Notes: generated by a model from the letters alone, not told the origin. Counted from the first letter of the stretch, positions 41,390 through 50,432 are shown. The stretch: 64,000 nt of DNA from Curtobacterium luteum (GCF_014646995.1 NZ_BMOI01000005.1:1-64000), one strand, 5' to 3'. Numbers and translations are program-made.

Positions 41390-43881
41390 GGCGTGTCCTC
41401 GCACTCCTCGTCGTCGTCGCCACGCTGGTCCTCGGCGGCGCGCTGCCCGCCTCGGCGACCACCGCCGCGGAGGACACCCCGGCCGGACCGGCCTCCGGCG
41501 AGCGCTGGTTCGGGCCCGACCTCGACTGGGGCGACGACGCACCGGACGGGTACGCGGGCCGGCTCGGCGCCGTGCCGTCGATGTACGGCGTCGAGATCGA
41601 CTACCCGATCGGTCGCACAGCCGAGCGCGAGCTCCTCCGCTCCACCCGGGCGGCGGCGGCACAGGGCGCCGTGCTCGTGGTGAGCCTCGAGCCCGACCAG
41701 GAGCTGTCGACCCTGACCACGGCCGATGCCCGGAAGGCGAACCGGCTGCTCGAGCAGGTCCACGCCCAGTACGGCACGAAGGTGCTGCTCCGCTACGCAC
41801 CGCAGATGAACGGCACGTGGGTGTCGTGGGGGCAGCAACCAACGGACTACGTCCGCACCTTCCGTGCCCTGGCGACCCAGGTGCACGACGGCTCGTCAGA
41901 CGCCGCGATGGTGTGGGCTCCGTCGTACGGTGCGGGGTACCCGTTCGGCGAGTCCGCCGGCCGTCTCCGTGACCTGTCCGCGACGGACGTGCAGGCCGTC
42001 GACACGAACGGCGACGGCGAGCTCACCGCGGCGGACGACCCGTACGAGCCGTACTGGCCCGGCGCCGCGAGCGTCGACTGGGTCGGGCTGTCGATGTTCT
42101 CGTTCGGCAAGGGCAAGGCCACGCAGGCCGCCGGCCGCGACGTCCCGCTCACCCGGAACGACGCCCCGGAAGCCGGTGAGGTGCAGGCCCGGTTCGACGA
42201 GACCTGGGGCTACCAGCAGCCCGTCGCCGCCGGCACGTTCTACGACCGGTTCGCGAAGGACCGTGACCTGCCGATGCTCCTCGACACGGGCGCGCTGTTC
42301 GACCACTCACTCCGCGGCGACGCCGAGCTCACCGTGAAGCAGGGCTGGTGGCGGCAGGTCATCGCCGCGCTCGACGACAAACCGCTCGTCGAGGGCGTCA
42401 CCTTCCTCGAGACGAACCGCCGTGAGCCCGAGGCCGGCAACCGGGTCGCCGACTGGCGCGACACCGCGGTCCCCGGCATCGCGGGTTCCTTCCGGACGGA
42501 CCTCGAACGCGCGGGCGACTTCGTCTTCGACCCCGTCACCGAGCGCGTGACGCCGCAGGACGGCGCCGCGGCGACGAACCAGCAGTACGACACCGGCGGC
42601 GACCAGATGGCGTGGATCGTCTGGTTGGCGGTGGGTCTGGCCGCGGTGTTCCTCCTCAGCGGCCTGTTCGGTCGGCTCGTCCCGAGCTGGCGCTACCCGG
42701 ACGACGGCAAGCCCGGACGCGACCTCCGGCTCGACCTGTTCCGCGGCTTCATCATCCTCGCCGTGGTGATCACCCACATCGAGATCGGCGGACCGTACTC
42801 GTACATCACGCTGCACGCGGTCGGCGCGATCACCGGTGCCGAGATGTTCGTGTTCCTCTCCGGCATGGTCCTCGGCATGACGTACCCGTTCGCCATCAAG
42901 AAGTTCGGCGAATGGGCCGCGGCGGTCGGCGCGTGGAAGCGCGCCCGGAAGCAGTACCTCGTGACCCTCGCGGTGATCCTCGTGGTCTTCGCGCTGAGCT
43001 TCGTGCCGTTCCTGAACACCGACGCCATCACGACCTTCACCGACCGGGGGACCGGCACCGGCGGGGTCGGGGCGGAGGGCCGCGTGTACGACCTCTACCC
43101 GAACGCGATGCAGCTGCTGGCCTACCCGCCGCCGTGGTTCGCGATCCGGCAGTTCCTGCTGCTCGAGATGGGCCCGTGGCCGTTCAACATCATGGGCCTG
43201 TTCGTGGTGCTGAGCCTGTTCATCCCGCTGTTCATGTGGGTGATCCGGCGTGGGTTCTGGTGGGCGCTCCTCATCGTCAGCTGGGCGCTGTACGTCTACC
43301 AGGCGCTCAACCCGGAGTTCCGTCCGCTGAACTCGCAGTTCGAGGCGGTCTTCCCCCTGCTCACCTGGCAGGTCGTGTTCACCCACGGCCTCGTCCTCGG
43401 CGTGTACCGGCGGCAGATCGTCGGCGCGCTGACCGGGCGGCTCGGGAAGGTGCTCGTCGGGGTCGGGATGGTCGGCTACGCGCTGTTCCTCGTGTACGTG
43501 TGGGCGGGCAACCACTTCGGGTTCACGCCCGCGCCGTTCCCCGCGACGATGTACGACCAGCTCTACAACACCGCGTACCAGCGTGTGGACCTGCAGTGGG
43601 GGCGACTGGTCGACATCGCGTTCTTCGCCGTCGTGTCCTACGCGATCCTCACGGTGTTCTGGAAGCCGATCGCAGCGGCCATCGGCTGGCTGTGGATCCC
43701 GCTCGGGCAGGCGAGCCTCTACGTGTTCGTGTGGCAGGTCTTCTTCGCGCTCGCCATCGCGTCGATCCCCGGCGTCGACTGGTTCAACGGGTGGATCGGC
43801 TTCGCTGCGCACACGGCGCTCATCCTGCTGGCCTGGTTCATGGTGCGGAGGAAGTTCCTGTTCTCGGTCATCCCGCGCTGA
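41386..43881 (+). CDS. GH26-like domain fused to OpgC-type membrane acyltransferase
   Basis: An 831-residue protein from the GTG overlapping the previous stop. A signal peptide (ALLVVVATLVLGGALPASA, about 7-24) leads to an extracytoplasmic GH26-like beta-mannanase fold (about 40-385). Where GH26 enzymes have HEMNG with the acid/base Glu, this protein has APQMNGTW (Gln140), and the nucleophile region reads LPMLLDTGALF with Asp300 instead of Glu. An EF-hand-like loop (DTNGDGELTAAD, 206-217) lies between. A helix at about 408-428 is followed by an OpgC-type acyltransferase (DLRLDLFRGFIILAVVITHI, GAEMFVFLSGMVLGMTYP) with about ten helices. It may bind a polymer outside and succinylate or acetylate it. 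Confidence 0.85.
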   Translation: MRRVLALLVVVATLVLGGALPASATTAAEDTPAGPASGERWFGPDLDWGDDAPDGYAGRLGAVPSMYGVEIDYPIGRTAERELLRSTRAAAAQGAVLVVSLEPDQELSTLTTADARKANRLLEQVHAQYGTKVLLRYAPQMNGTWVSWGQQPTDYVRTFRALATQVHDGSSDAAMVWAPSYGAGYPFGESAGRLRDLSATDVQAVDTNGDGELTAADDPYEPYWPGAASVDWVGLSMFSFGKGKATQAAGRDVPLTRNDAPEAGEVQARFDETWGYQQPVAAGTFYDRFAKDRDLPMLLDTGALFDHSLRGDAELTVKQGWWRQVIAALDDKPLVEGVTFLETNRREPEAGNRVADWRDTAVPGIAGSFRTDLERAGDFVFDPVTERVTPQDGAAATNQQYDTGGDQMAWIVWLAVGLAAVFLLSGLFGRLVPSWRYPDDGKPGRDLRLDLFRGFIILAVVITHIEIGGPYSYITLHAVGAITGAEMFVFLSGMVLGMTYPFAIKKFGEWAAAVGAWKRARKQYLVTLAVILVVFALSFVPFLNTDAITTFTDRGTGTGGVGAEGRVYDLYPNAMQLLAYPPPWFAIRQFLLLEMGPWPFNIMGLFVVLSLFIPLFMWVIRRGFWWALLIVSWALYVYQALNPEFRPLNSQFEAVFPLLTWQVVFTHGLVLGVYRRQIVGALTGRLGKVLVGVGMVGYALFLVYVWAGNHFGFTPAPFPATMYDQLYNTAYQRVDLQWGRLVDIAFFAVVSYAILTVFWKPIAAAIGWLWIPLGQASLYVFVWQVFFALAIASIPGVDWFNGWIGFAAHTALILLAWFMVRRKFLFSVIPR

Positions 43882-43899
43882 GCGTCGCTGACGCGCGCC

Positions 43900-43989
43900 C
43901 GAGTCTCGCGGCCGCCGCCGCGAGACTCGCGGTGAGCGACGGTGCTCGCGCTCCGGAGCACGAGACACGTCGCTGACCGCGAGACTCGT
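43900..43989. terminator. Hairpin terminator and second repeat-family copy
   Basis: A perfect 13-bp stem (CGAGTCTCGCGGC at 43900-43912, complement at 43917-43929) lies 19 bases past the operon stop. It is followed by GTGCTC/GAGCAC (43942-43947 and 43956-43961) and by a CGCGCTCCGGAGCACGAGAC segment that matches the 33.5 kb repeat with few differences. Confidence 0.7.
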
Positions 43990-44012
43990 GCACCGTGCCA
44001 GGGCACGGACAG

Positions 44013-44058
44013 ACGAACGGGAGGCCCGTGGCGGATCCGCCACGGGCCTCCCGTTCGT
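44013..44058. terminator. Perfect 46-bp palindrome (bidirectional terminator)
   Basis: Bases 44013-44035 are the exact reverse complement of 44036-44058, with no loop. The palindrome contains the GGGAGGCCCGTGGCGG core found at 17700-17715. It lies between the glycan operon and the convergent oxidoreductase gene. Confidence 0.75.
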
Positions 44059-44070
44059 GCCCCGGTCGCG

Positions 44071-45189
44071 TCAGCCGAGGGCGGCGGTGTCCGGTGAGCC
44101 CGTCGCCAACGCGCTCCGGACGGACCCCCACGCCGTGAGCCGCTCGCGGATCGCGGGGTCGTGCTCGTGCTCGATCGCGGTCGCGTGGGCCTGCTCGAGC
44201 ACCTCGTCGATCACGATGCGCCGCCCGGACCGAGCCGAAGCGATCGCGGCGTCCACCATCGTGAGGCTCATGACGTTGCCGTGGACCTCGCCGTCCGGCA
44301 CCTCGCCGGTCCGGACCGCCCGCACGAAGGACGCGAGCGAGCCCGCGATCTCGGTGCCGACGCTCGGCGCCGGGTCCGGCGCACCCGGGGTGCCGTCGAG
44401 GTCGCTCCACGGGTCGTGGTCGCCGTCCCACAGCGCCGTCCCCGCAGCCCCGGAGGCTCGCCAGTCGCCGTTCCAGGACGTCTCGGCGCCGGGCGCGCAC
44501 CACGAGCCGTCGTACACGTACCGGACGTCGTCCTCGAAGGTGAAGACGGCCGCGGCGGCGGCGTCCCCGCGGTACCAGGACCACGACGGGTTCCACGATT
44601 CGCAGTAGACCGAGACCGGGTCGCGCTCGAGCACGTAGCGGGCGGAGTCGAACGCGTGGATCGCCATGTCCAGCAGGAGCACGTCGTCCATCTCCTCGCG
44701 GAAGCCCCCGAAGTGCGGCGCCTTCGCGAACCTCGTGTCGAGGCCGCCGATCGCTCCGAGGCCGCGCACGTGCTGCCGGAACGCCACGAGCTGGTCGTTG
44801 TAGCGCCGTGACTGCGACACCATGAAGAGCTTGCCGGTGGCCTCGGCGGCTGCAGCGAGCGCCAGGGCCTCCGCGACCGTCTGCGCCGCGGGCTTCTCGC
44901 CGAGGACGGGCAGCCCGGCACGGAGCGCTTCGAGCGTCACCGGGTGGTGGGCCACCGGGACGGTGATGTCCAGCACCGCCTCCGCACCCGTCTCGGCGAT
45001 GAGCGCGGTGAGGTCGCGGTCGACCGGGATCGTCGGGTCGCCGGCGAGCTCGGCCCCGGCGCGCGCGGCGTCGAGGTCGAGGTCGACGACACCGACGAGC
45101 TCGACGTCCGGGTCCGCGGCGACGGTCGCGAGCCAGGCCCGGCCCATCCCGCCGGCGCCGACCTGGACGACCCGCAAGGGGGCGGTCAC
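44071..45189 (-). CDS. Gfo/Idh/MocA-family sugar oxidoreductase
   Basis: A 372-residue dehydrogenase from GTG 45189, which overlaps the ThuA-like stop by four bases. The NAD(P) loop is VVQVGAGGMGRAW. The active-site segment GEKPAAQ (family E-K-P), DMAIHAFDSARYVL with the catalytic His, and a C-terminal beta-sheet domain are all present. Members oxidise or epimerise sugars, inositols or sugar acids. In this cluster (two permeases, a binding protein, ThuA-like, then this gene) it would act on the imported sugar, probably through a 3-keto intermediate, as proposed for ThuA/ThuB systems. The cluster is controlled by the divergent LacI. Confidence 0.9.
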   Translation of the reverse strand: MTAPLRVVQVGAGGMGRAWLATVAADPDVELVGVVDLDLDAARAGAELAGDPTIPVDRDLTALIAETGAEAVLDITVPVAHHPVTLEALRAGLPVLGEKPAAQTVAEALALAAAAEATGKLFMVSQSRRYNDQLVAFRQHVRGLGAIGGLDTRFAKAPHFGGFREEMDDVLLLDMAIHAFDSARYVLERDPVSVYCESWNPSWSWYRGDAAAAAVFTFEDDVRYVYDGSWCAPGAETSWNGDWRASGAAGTALWDGDHDPWSDLDGTPGAPDPAPSVGTEIAGSLASFVRAVRTGEVPDGEVHGNVMSLTMVDAAIASARSGRRIVIDEVLEQAHATAIEHEHDPAIRERLTAWGSVRSALATGSPDTAALG

Positions 45190-45980
45190 GCCGACACCTC
45201 CTCGTCGACCGGAGCGTCGTCGAACGGGCCACGGTAGTGCTGGCCGTCGAAGTACTCGCCGAGGTCGTAGCGGCGGAGGGTGGGGAGTTCGCGCTCCCGC
45301 TCCGGTCGGGCCCACTCGGCGCCGTTCGCGATGACGCGGCGGACGTCCGGGTGGTGGTACACGGGGAAGTCCTGGTCGCCCGGCGAGAAGTAGAAGATCT
45401 TCCCGAAGCCGCGGCGGTAGGTCATGCCGCTGCGGAAGACCTCGCCGCCGGTGAACCCGGAGATGAAGATCAGCTCGTCGGGCGTCGGCACGTCGAAGTA
45501 CTCGCCGTACATCTCCTGCTCGGGGATGACGATCGGGTTCGGGACGCCGCGGGTGATCGGGTGCTGCGGGTTCACGGTCCAGACGAGCTCCTGGTCGTGC
45601 TCGCTGCGCCACCGGAGCGTGCAGGTCGTGCCCATGAGCTTGCCGAAGATCTTCGACCAGTGGCCCGAGTGCAGGACCACGAGGCCCATGCCGGCCAGGA
45701 CGTGCTTGTGGACGCGGTCGACCACGGCGTCGTCGACGTCGGCGTGCGCGGCGTGACCCCACCAGGTGAGGACGTCGGTCTCCGCGAGGACCTCGTCGGT
45801 GAGACCGTGCTCGGGCTCCTGCATGGTCGCGGTGCGGACGACGGCGTCCGGCAGGTGCTCGCGGATGCCGTCCGCGATCGCGCCGTGCATGCCGTCGGGG
45901 TAGCGCTCGGCGACGTGCTGCTCGACCTGCTCGTGGACGTTCTCGCCCCAGACGGTGATGCGCAGGGGGGTGGAGGTCAT
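45186..45980 (-). CDS. ThuA-like protein (glutamine amidotransferase-like fold)
   Basis: A 264-residue cytoplasmic protein from ATG 45980. It carries the ThuA family pattern: RITVWGENVHEQ at the start, DVLTWWGHAAHADVDDAVVDRV, GLVVLHSGHWSKIFGKLMG and a closing GKIFYFSPGDQDFPVYHHPDVRRVI. ThuA proteins adopt a glutamine-amidotransferase-like fold and take part in use of trehalose, sucrose or related disaccharides; the chemistry is probably isomerisation or hydrolysis of a keto-sugar. Coupling (ATGA) to the Gfo/Idh/MocA gene matches the thuAB arrangement of rhizobia. Confidence 0.9.
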   Translation of the reverse strand: MTSTPLRITVWGENVHEQVEQHVAERYPDGMHGAIADGIREHLPDAVVRTATMQEPEHGLTDEVLAETDVLTWWGHAAHADVDDAVVDRVHKHVLAGMGLVVLHSGHWSKIFGKLMGTTCTLRWRSEHDQELVWTVNPQHPITRGVPNPIVIPEQEMYGEYFDVPTPDELIFISGFTGGEVFRSGMTYRRGFGKIFYFSPGDQDFPVYHHPDVRRVIANGAEWARPERERELPTLRRYDLGEYFDGQHYRGPFDDAPVDEEVSA

Positions 45981-46023
45981 GGTGTGCCTTTCTGGGCTGG
46001 GATCGGGGGTCTCGTGCAGGCCG

Positions 46024-46911
46024 TCACTTGACGGCGCCACCGAGCGCTCCCGCGGAGATGTACCGCTGCGCGACGATGAGCAGCACGGCGGCGGGGAGCG
46101 AGGCCAGGACCGAGGTGGCCATGACGGGCCCCCAGTCGGTGACGTTCGCGCCGATGTAGTTGTAGATGCCGAGCGTGATCGGGCGCACCGCCGGCGTCGA
46201 GGTCAGGGTCAGCGCGATGAGGAAGTCGCCCCAGGCCCCGAGGAAGGTGAACAGTGCGGCCGTGACGATCGCGTTGCGGCTGATCGGCAGCACGATCGAC
46301 ACGAAGGCGCGGAAGTCGTTCGCGCCGTCGACCAGCGCGGCCTCGACGAGGCTCGGCGGGATCGACTCCATGAACGCCCGCATGAGCAGGATCGCGAAGG
46401 GCACCTGCACCGCGCTGTCGGCGAGGATGAGCCCGAGGTAGCTGTTCAACAGCCCGATGTTGTTGAAGAGCGTGTAGAGCGCGTTCGCGATGACGATCGC
46501 CGGGATCATCTGCGTGATGAGCAGCACGAGCAGCAGCGGCCGGGTGCCGCGCATCCGGAACCGGGCGAGCCCGTAGGCGGCCGGCGTCGCGACCGCGAGC
46601 GTGAGGACCACCGTGCCGAGGCCGATGATCATGCTCGACACGAAGTTCTGCCCCTGCTGGGCGAACGCGGCCTGGTAGCCGGCGAACGTCGGCGAGAACG
46701 GGAACCAGGTCGCGGTCGCCGCGCCGGAGGTCGCCTGGAGGCTCGTGTTCACCATCCAGTAGACGGGGAACACCATGATCGCCAGGAACACGATGCCGAG
46801 GATCGTGAAGGGGATGCCCTTCACGCTGCGGGGCCGGCGGGGCCTCGCCGTCCGGGCCGTGGTGACCGCCCGGGTCGCGGTGACGGTGCTGCTCGCGAGA
46901 CCGACGCTCAT
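46024..46911 (-). CDS. ABC sugar importer permease (MalG type)
   Basis: A 295-residue inner-membrane permease with six helices. ATG 46911 overlaps the stop of the preceding permease gene. The EAA loop reads EAALVDGANDFRAFVSIVLPIS, which contacts the ATPase. It belongs to the CUT1 carbohydrate family (MalG/AraQ-like). No ATP-binding subunit is encoded in the cluster, so a shared MsiK-like ATPase elsewhere must energise it, as is usual in actinobacteria. Confidence 0.93.
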   Translation of the reverse strand: MSVGLASSTVTATRAVTTARTARPRRPRSVKGIPFTILGIVFLAIMVFPVYWMVNTSLQATSGAATATWFPFSPTFAGYQAAFAQQGQNFVSSMIIGLGTVVLTLAVATPAAYGLARFRMRGTRPLLLVLLITQMIPAIVIANALYTLFNNIGLLNSYLGLILADSAVQVPFAILLMRAFMESIPPSLVEAALVDGANDFRAFVSIVLPISRNAIVTAALFTFLGAWGDFLIALTLTSTPAVRPITLGIYNYIGANVTDWGPVMATSVLASLPAAVLLIVAQRYISAGALGGAVK

Positions 46912-47879
46912 TCGTCGACCGCCTTCCTGGAGATCGCGATGTAGACCATCGCGAAGACGAACGAGACGACGATGAGGACGTTGCTCACCGCGGCTCCGAT
47001 GCCGAACTGGAAGTTGATGAAGGACTGGTGGTACGCGTTCGTGGCGAGCGTCTGGGTCGAGTTCGCCGGACCACCACCGGTCAGGCCGAGGATGATGTCC
47101 ACGACCTTCAGCGTGTAGACGACGCCGAGGACGATCACCACGCTCACGACGCTCCGGATGCTCGGCCAGGTGATGTACCAGAACGCCTTGAACCCGGTGG
47201 CGCCGTCGAGCGCTCCGGCCTCGTAGAGCTCCGGCGGCACGGACTGCAGACCGCTGTAGAGGATCGTCGTGTTGAACGGGATGCCGAGCCAGACGTTCAC
47301 GCCGATCACGGCGATGAGCGCGAGGCTCGGGCTGACCAGCCACGGCACCGGTGCGATGCCCACCAGCCCGAGGAGCTGGTTGAGCGCGCCGCTGTCCTGG
47401 TCGAGGAGCCACTTCCACACCGCGCTCGAGGCGATGAGGGGCAGCAGCCACGGCAGGAGCAGCAGGCCGCGGAGGAAGCCGGACAGCGGGAAGTGCCGTC
47501 GGAAGAACAGCGCGAGCCCGAGGCCGATCACGAACTGCAGGACGATCGACCCCGCCGTGAAGAGAGCCGTGTTCACGACGCTGGTCGTGAAGACCGCGCT
47601 CGTGAAGACCTGGACGTAGTTCGCGAACCCGACCCACGGTGCCTCGCCGGTGAAGAACGTGGCGGTCGTGTAGTCCTGGAACGACATCAGGATGTTCTTG
47701 ACGACGGGGTAGCCGAAGAACACCGCGACGAAGATCGCCGCCGGGATGACGAACAGCCAGCGGGTGATGCCGGTCCGGATGCGCGCGCGGCGCTGGCCGG
47801 GTCGGACGGGCGGGGCGACGGTGGACCGCGTCGCCGAGCGGGACGGTGTGCGTGCGGGTGCCTGCGTCGAGGCGCTCAT
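46908..47879 (-). CDS. ABC sugar importer permease (MalF type)
   Basis: A 323-residue permease from ATG 47879, preceded by AGGAGAGG. After about 35 hydrophilic residues come six helices beginning RWLFVIPAAIFVAVFFGYPV. The EAA motif is YEAGALDGATGFKAFWYITWPSI. It pairs with the following MalG-type permease, with which it overlaps by four bases, to form the membrane channel of a CUT1 sugar importer. The two face one binding protein encoded just upstream. Confidence 0.93.
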   Translation of the reverse strand: MSASTQAPARTPSRSATRSTVAPPVRPGQRRARIRTGITRWLFVIPAAIFVAVFFGYPVVKNILMSFQDYTTATFFTGEAPWVGFANYVQVFTSAVFTTSVVNTALFTAGSIVLQFVIGLGLALFFRRHFPLSGFLRGLLLLPWLLPLIASSAVWKWLLDQDSGALNQLLGLVGIAPVPWLVSPSLALIAVIGVNVWLGIPFNTTILYSGLQSVPPELYEAGALDGATGFKAFWYITWPSIRSVVSVVIVLGVVYTLKVVDIILGLTGGGPANSTQTLATNAYHQSFINFQFGIGAAVSNVLIVVSFVFAMVYIAISRKAVDE

Positions 47880-47943
47880 GCGGGTTCCTCTCCTGTTCAG
47901 TGGTGGGAGGGAGCCGACCGGTCCGGCCGGCTCCCCTCGTGCA

Positions 47944-49176
47944 CTACTGGTTCTGGGACTGCGCCTGCTGGAGCGCTGCCTCGGGGCTGGCCTTGCCGGT
48001 GAGGGCGAGCTGGACGGCGGTGTAGATCTTCGTCGCGGCCTTGGGCCAGTCGGGTCCGAGCTCGCCGGTGCGGGCACGGGCGGTCTTGACGGTGGTGACG
48101 AACGAGGCGACCTGGGGGTGGTCCTCCGCCCAGGCGGCGCCGGCCTCGAGGTTGGTCGGCACGTTGCCGCTGAGCTTCGCGAGGGCTTCCTGCCCCTTCA
48201 CCGAGTGGAGGCAGCCCACGAACTTGCCTGCGAGCTGCATCTTCGCCTTGTCACCGGTCTGCGGGACGGTGAACGCCTCGCCACCGAGCGGCGCGACCGT
48301 CGCCTCACCCGTGCGCGTCGGGATCGGGACGCTGTCGAACTCGAGCCCCTTCTTGGCGTTCAGGGCCGGCAGCTGCCACGGACCGTTGATCATCATCGCG
48401 GCCTTGCCGGCGAGGAACTGGTTGTTGACGTCGGCCTGGGCCCAGTTGATCGAGCTCTTCGACATCGAGCCGTCGTTCTGCAGGTCCTCGACGAGCTGCA
48501 GGGCCTGCGTCGCCTGCGAGGTCGCGATGTCCTTCTCGTTGCCGCCGTTCGACCAGAAGAACGGCAGGAACTGCCACGTGCCCTCGTAGGTGTTGATGTT
48601 GCTCATCGCGAAGCCGTAGGTCGAGCCCTTGGTGAGCTTCTTCGCGGCGGCCTTCAGCTCGTCCCAGGTCTTCGGCGGCTGGACGCCGGCCTCGGAGAGC
48701 AGCTTCTTGTTGTAGTAGAGCGCGATCGAGTTCGTGTTCGACTGGACGCCGTAGAGCTTGCCCTTGTACGTGCTCGCCGCCTTCACGCCGGGGACGTCAC
48801 CGGAGGCGCTGAGCCCGTACGCGCTGAGGTCCGACAGCGCACCCGACGACGCGATCTGCTGCACGTCGGGGTTGTCGAGCATGAGGACGTCGGGGAGGGT
48901 CTTCGACGACGCCTGCTGCAGCACCTTCGAGATCAGGCCGGCGCCGGCGACGTGGTTGATGGTGACGGTCGCGCCGACCTCCTTCGCGCACTGCTTGTAG
49001 ACCGGGTTGTAGCTCGCGTCGTAGTAGTCCTCGATCGTGAGGGCCTTGCTCCCGCCGGACGAGGCGGAACCGGAGCCGGAGCAGCCGGTGAGCACGAGGG
49101 GGACCGTCGCGAGGACCGCGACCGCGCCGAGCACGGCGCGGAGTCGGCGGGGCGACGAGGGGAACTTCTGCTTCAT
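47944..49176 (-). CDS. ABC sugar-binding lipoprotein
   Basis: A 410-residue extracellular binding protein. The signal peptide ends in the lipobox VLTGC (Cys32), which anchors it to the membrane, followed by a Ser/Gly linker. The body is a family-1 solute-binding protein (MalE-like): LPDVLMLDNPDVQQIASSG, LYGVQSNTNSIALYYNKKLL, GKAAMMINGPWQLPAL. It is the first gene of the importer-ThuA-oxidoreductase operon. The promoter lies in the 175-bp region shared with the divergent LacI gene and its palindromes. Confidence 0.95.
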   Translation of the reverse strand: MKQKFPSSPRRLRAVLGAVAVLATVPLVLTGCSGSGSASSGGSKALTIEDYYDASYNPVYKQCAKEVGATVTINHVAGAGLISKVLQQASSKTLPDVLMLDNPDVQQIASSGALSDLSAYGLSASGDVPGVKAASTYKGKLYGVQSNTNSIALYYNKKLLSEAGVQPPKTWDELKAAAKKLTKGSTYGFAMSNINTYEGTWQFLPFFWSNGGNEKDIATSQATQALQLVEDLQNDGSMSKSSINWAQADVNNQFLAGKAAMMINGPWQLPALNAKKGLEFDSVPIPTRTGEATVAPLGGEAFTVPQTGDKAKMQLAGKFVGCLHSVKGQEALAKLSGNVPTNLEAGAAWAEDHPQVASFVTTVKTARARTGELGPDWPKAATKIYTAVQLALTGKASPEAALQQAQSQNQ

Positions 49177-49275
49177 TGCACAGCTCTTCTCTTGGTGGAG
49201 TCATGGACTTCGGCGCACGACCACGACTCGCTGACGTCGTCGTCCCTGCGTTCCTTGGGGCGAGACGCTAACAGA

Positions 49276-49300
49276 TAAGCGCTTCACTCGTAAAGCGCTT
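49276..49300. promoter_or_regulatory. LacI operators of the ThuA-type sugar operon
   Basis: AAGCGCTT (49276-49283) and the 10-bp palindrome AAAGCGCTTT (49291-49300) are separated by eight bases in the divergent promoter region. AANCGNTT-like palindromes are typical LacI-family sites. They probably bind the LacI protein encoded 52 bases away. Confidence 0.75.
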
Positions 49301-49351
49301 TTTTCTCGACGTGGGTTTATGCTGAGCGGGTCCTGAACGAGAGGGGGCGTC

Positions 49352-50371
49352 GTGGCCACGATGCAGCAGGTCGCCGACCGCGCTGGCGTCTCGATCGCCA
49401 CCGTGTCCTTCGTCGTGAACGGGACGAAGTACGTCACGCCCGCGACGACCGACCGCGTGAAGGCCGCAATGCGCGAGCTGAAGTTCCGGGGCAACGTGGT
49501 GGCCCGTGCCCTGGCGAGCCGTCGGACCAGGATCATCGCCCTGCTCTTCCCGACCACGGGCAACCGCTTCAGCCCGACGACGTCGGAGTTCTTCATGAGC
49601 GCGGCCCAGCGGGCGTCCGAGCGCGGGTACCACCTCGTGCTCTGGCCGGTCGATCCCGCGGGCGACGACCTCGACGACCTCGTGTCCGGTGGGCTCGTCG
49701 ACGGCGTCATCCTCATGGAGGTGCGGATGGACGACCCGCGGGTGGCCGTCCTCACCGACCTCGAGGTGCCCTTCACCCTGATCGGCCGCACCCGGGACAG
49801 CGCCGGCCTGCCGTTCGTCGACATCGACTTCGAGACCACGATCGTCGACAGCGTCGACCACCTCACCGCACTCGGGCACCGGCGGTTCGGTCTCGTGCTC
49901 GAGGACATCGAAGGGACGCCGATGGCCGGCTACGCCCCGCACCTCCGCGCCGAGTCGACCTTCCGGGAGCTCGTCGCCGAGCGGGGGCTCGCGGGGACCG
50001 TCGTGTACGCGGGGGCCGGCAGCGAGGGCGGTCGTGGTGCGGCCGAGGCACTGCTGACGGCGGACCCGGAGCTCTCGGCGGTGCTCGTGATGAAGGACGA
50101 CTCCGCCGGCGGGCTCCTCGTCGGGCTGTTCGACGCCGGTCGTCGGGTGCCCGAGGACGTCTCCGTCCTGAGCATCGCGTCCTCGGCGGCGAACGCCGAC
50201 CAGCACTACCCGCGGCTGTCCACCATGCTCGCGCCCGGCCGGGAGCTCGGCACGCGTGCGGCGGACGCCCTCATCGAGCAGCTCGACGGGACCTCCGCGG
50301 ACCTGCCGCACTTCCTGCTGCCGTGCACGCTCCGGACCGCGGAGTCGACGGCGGCCGCACCCGCACGCTGA
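49352..50371 (+). CDS. LacI-family transcriptional regulator
   Basis: A 339-residue repressor from GTG 49352. The N-terminal helix-turn-helix and hinge (MQQVADRAGVSIATVSFVVN, then VVARALASRRTRIIALLFP) precede a periplasmic-binding-protein-like sugar domain with DDSAGGLLVGLFDAGRRVPEDVSV. It is divergent from the sugar importer operon, with two AAGCGCTT palindromes between, so it should repress that operon until the sugar or a metabolite binds. Confidence 0.95.
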   Translation: MATMQQVADRAGVSIATVSFVVNGTKYVTPATTDRVKAAMRELKFRGNVVARALASRRTRIIALLFPTTGNRFSPTTSEFFMSAAQRASERGYHLVLWPVDPAGDDLDDLVSGGLVDGVILMEVRMDDPRVAVLTDLEVPFTLIGRTRDSAGLPFVDIDFETTIVDSVDHLTALGHRRFGLVLEDIEGTPMAGYAPHLRAESTFRELVAERGLAGTVVYAGAGSEGGRGAAEALLTADPELSAVLVMKDDSAGGLLVGLFDAGRRVPEDVSVLSIASSAANADQHYPRLSTMLAPGRELGTRAADALIEQLDGTSADLPHFLLPCTLRTAESTAAAPAR

Positions 50372-50432
50372 CGCGGCCGGTCACGCGGCGGGCCCGGCGC
50401 GCGGCGCGCCGTCACGTCCCACGGTCGGCCGA

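Noticed and set aside
42307..44043. A 578-residue minus-strand frame opposite the OpgC fusion
   Set aside because: Antisense shadow rich in Arg, Glu and His, with no family motif, and it runs through the intergenic palindromes.
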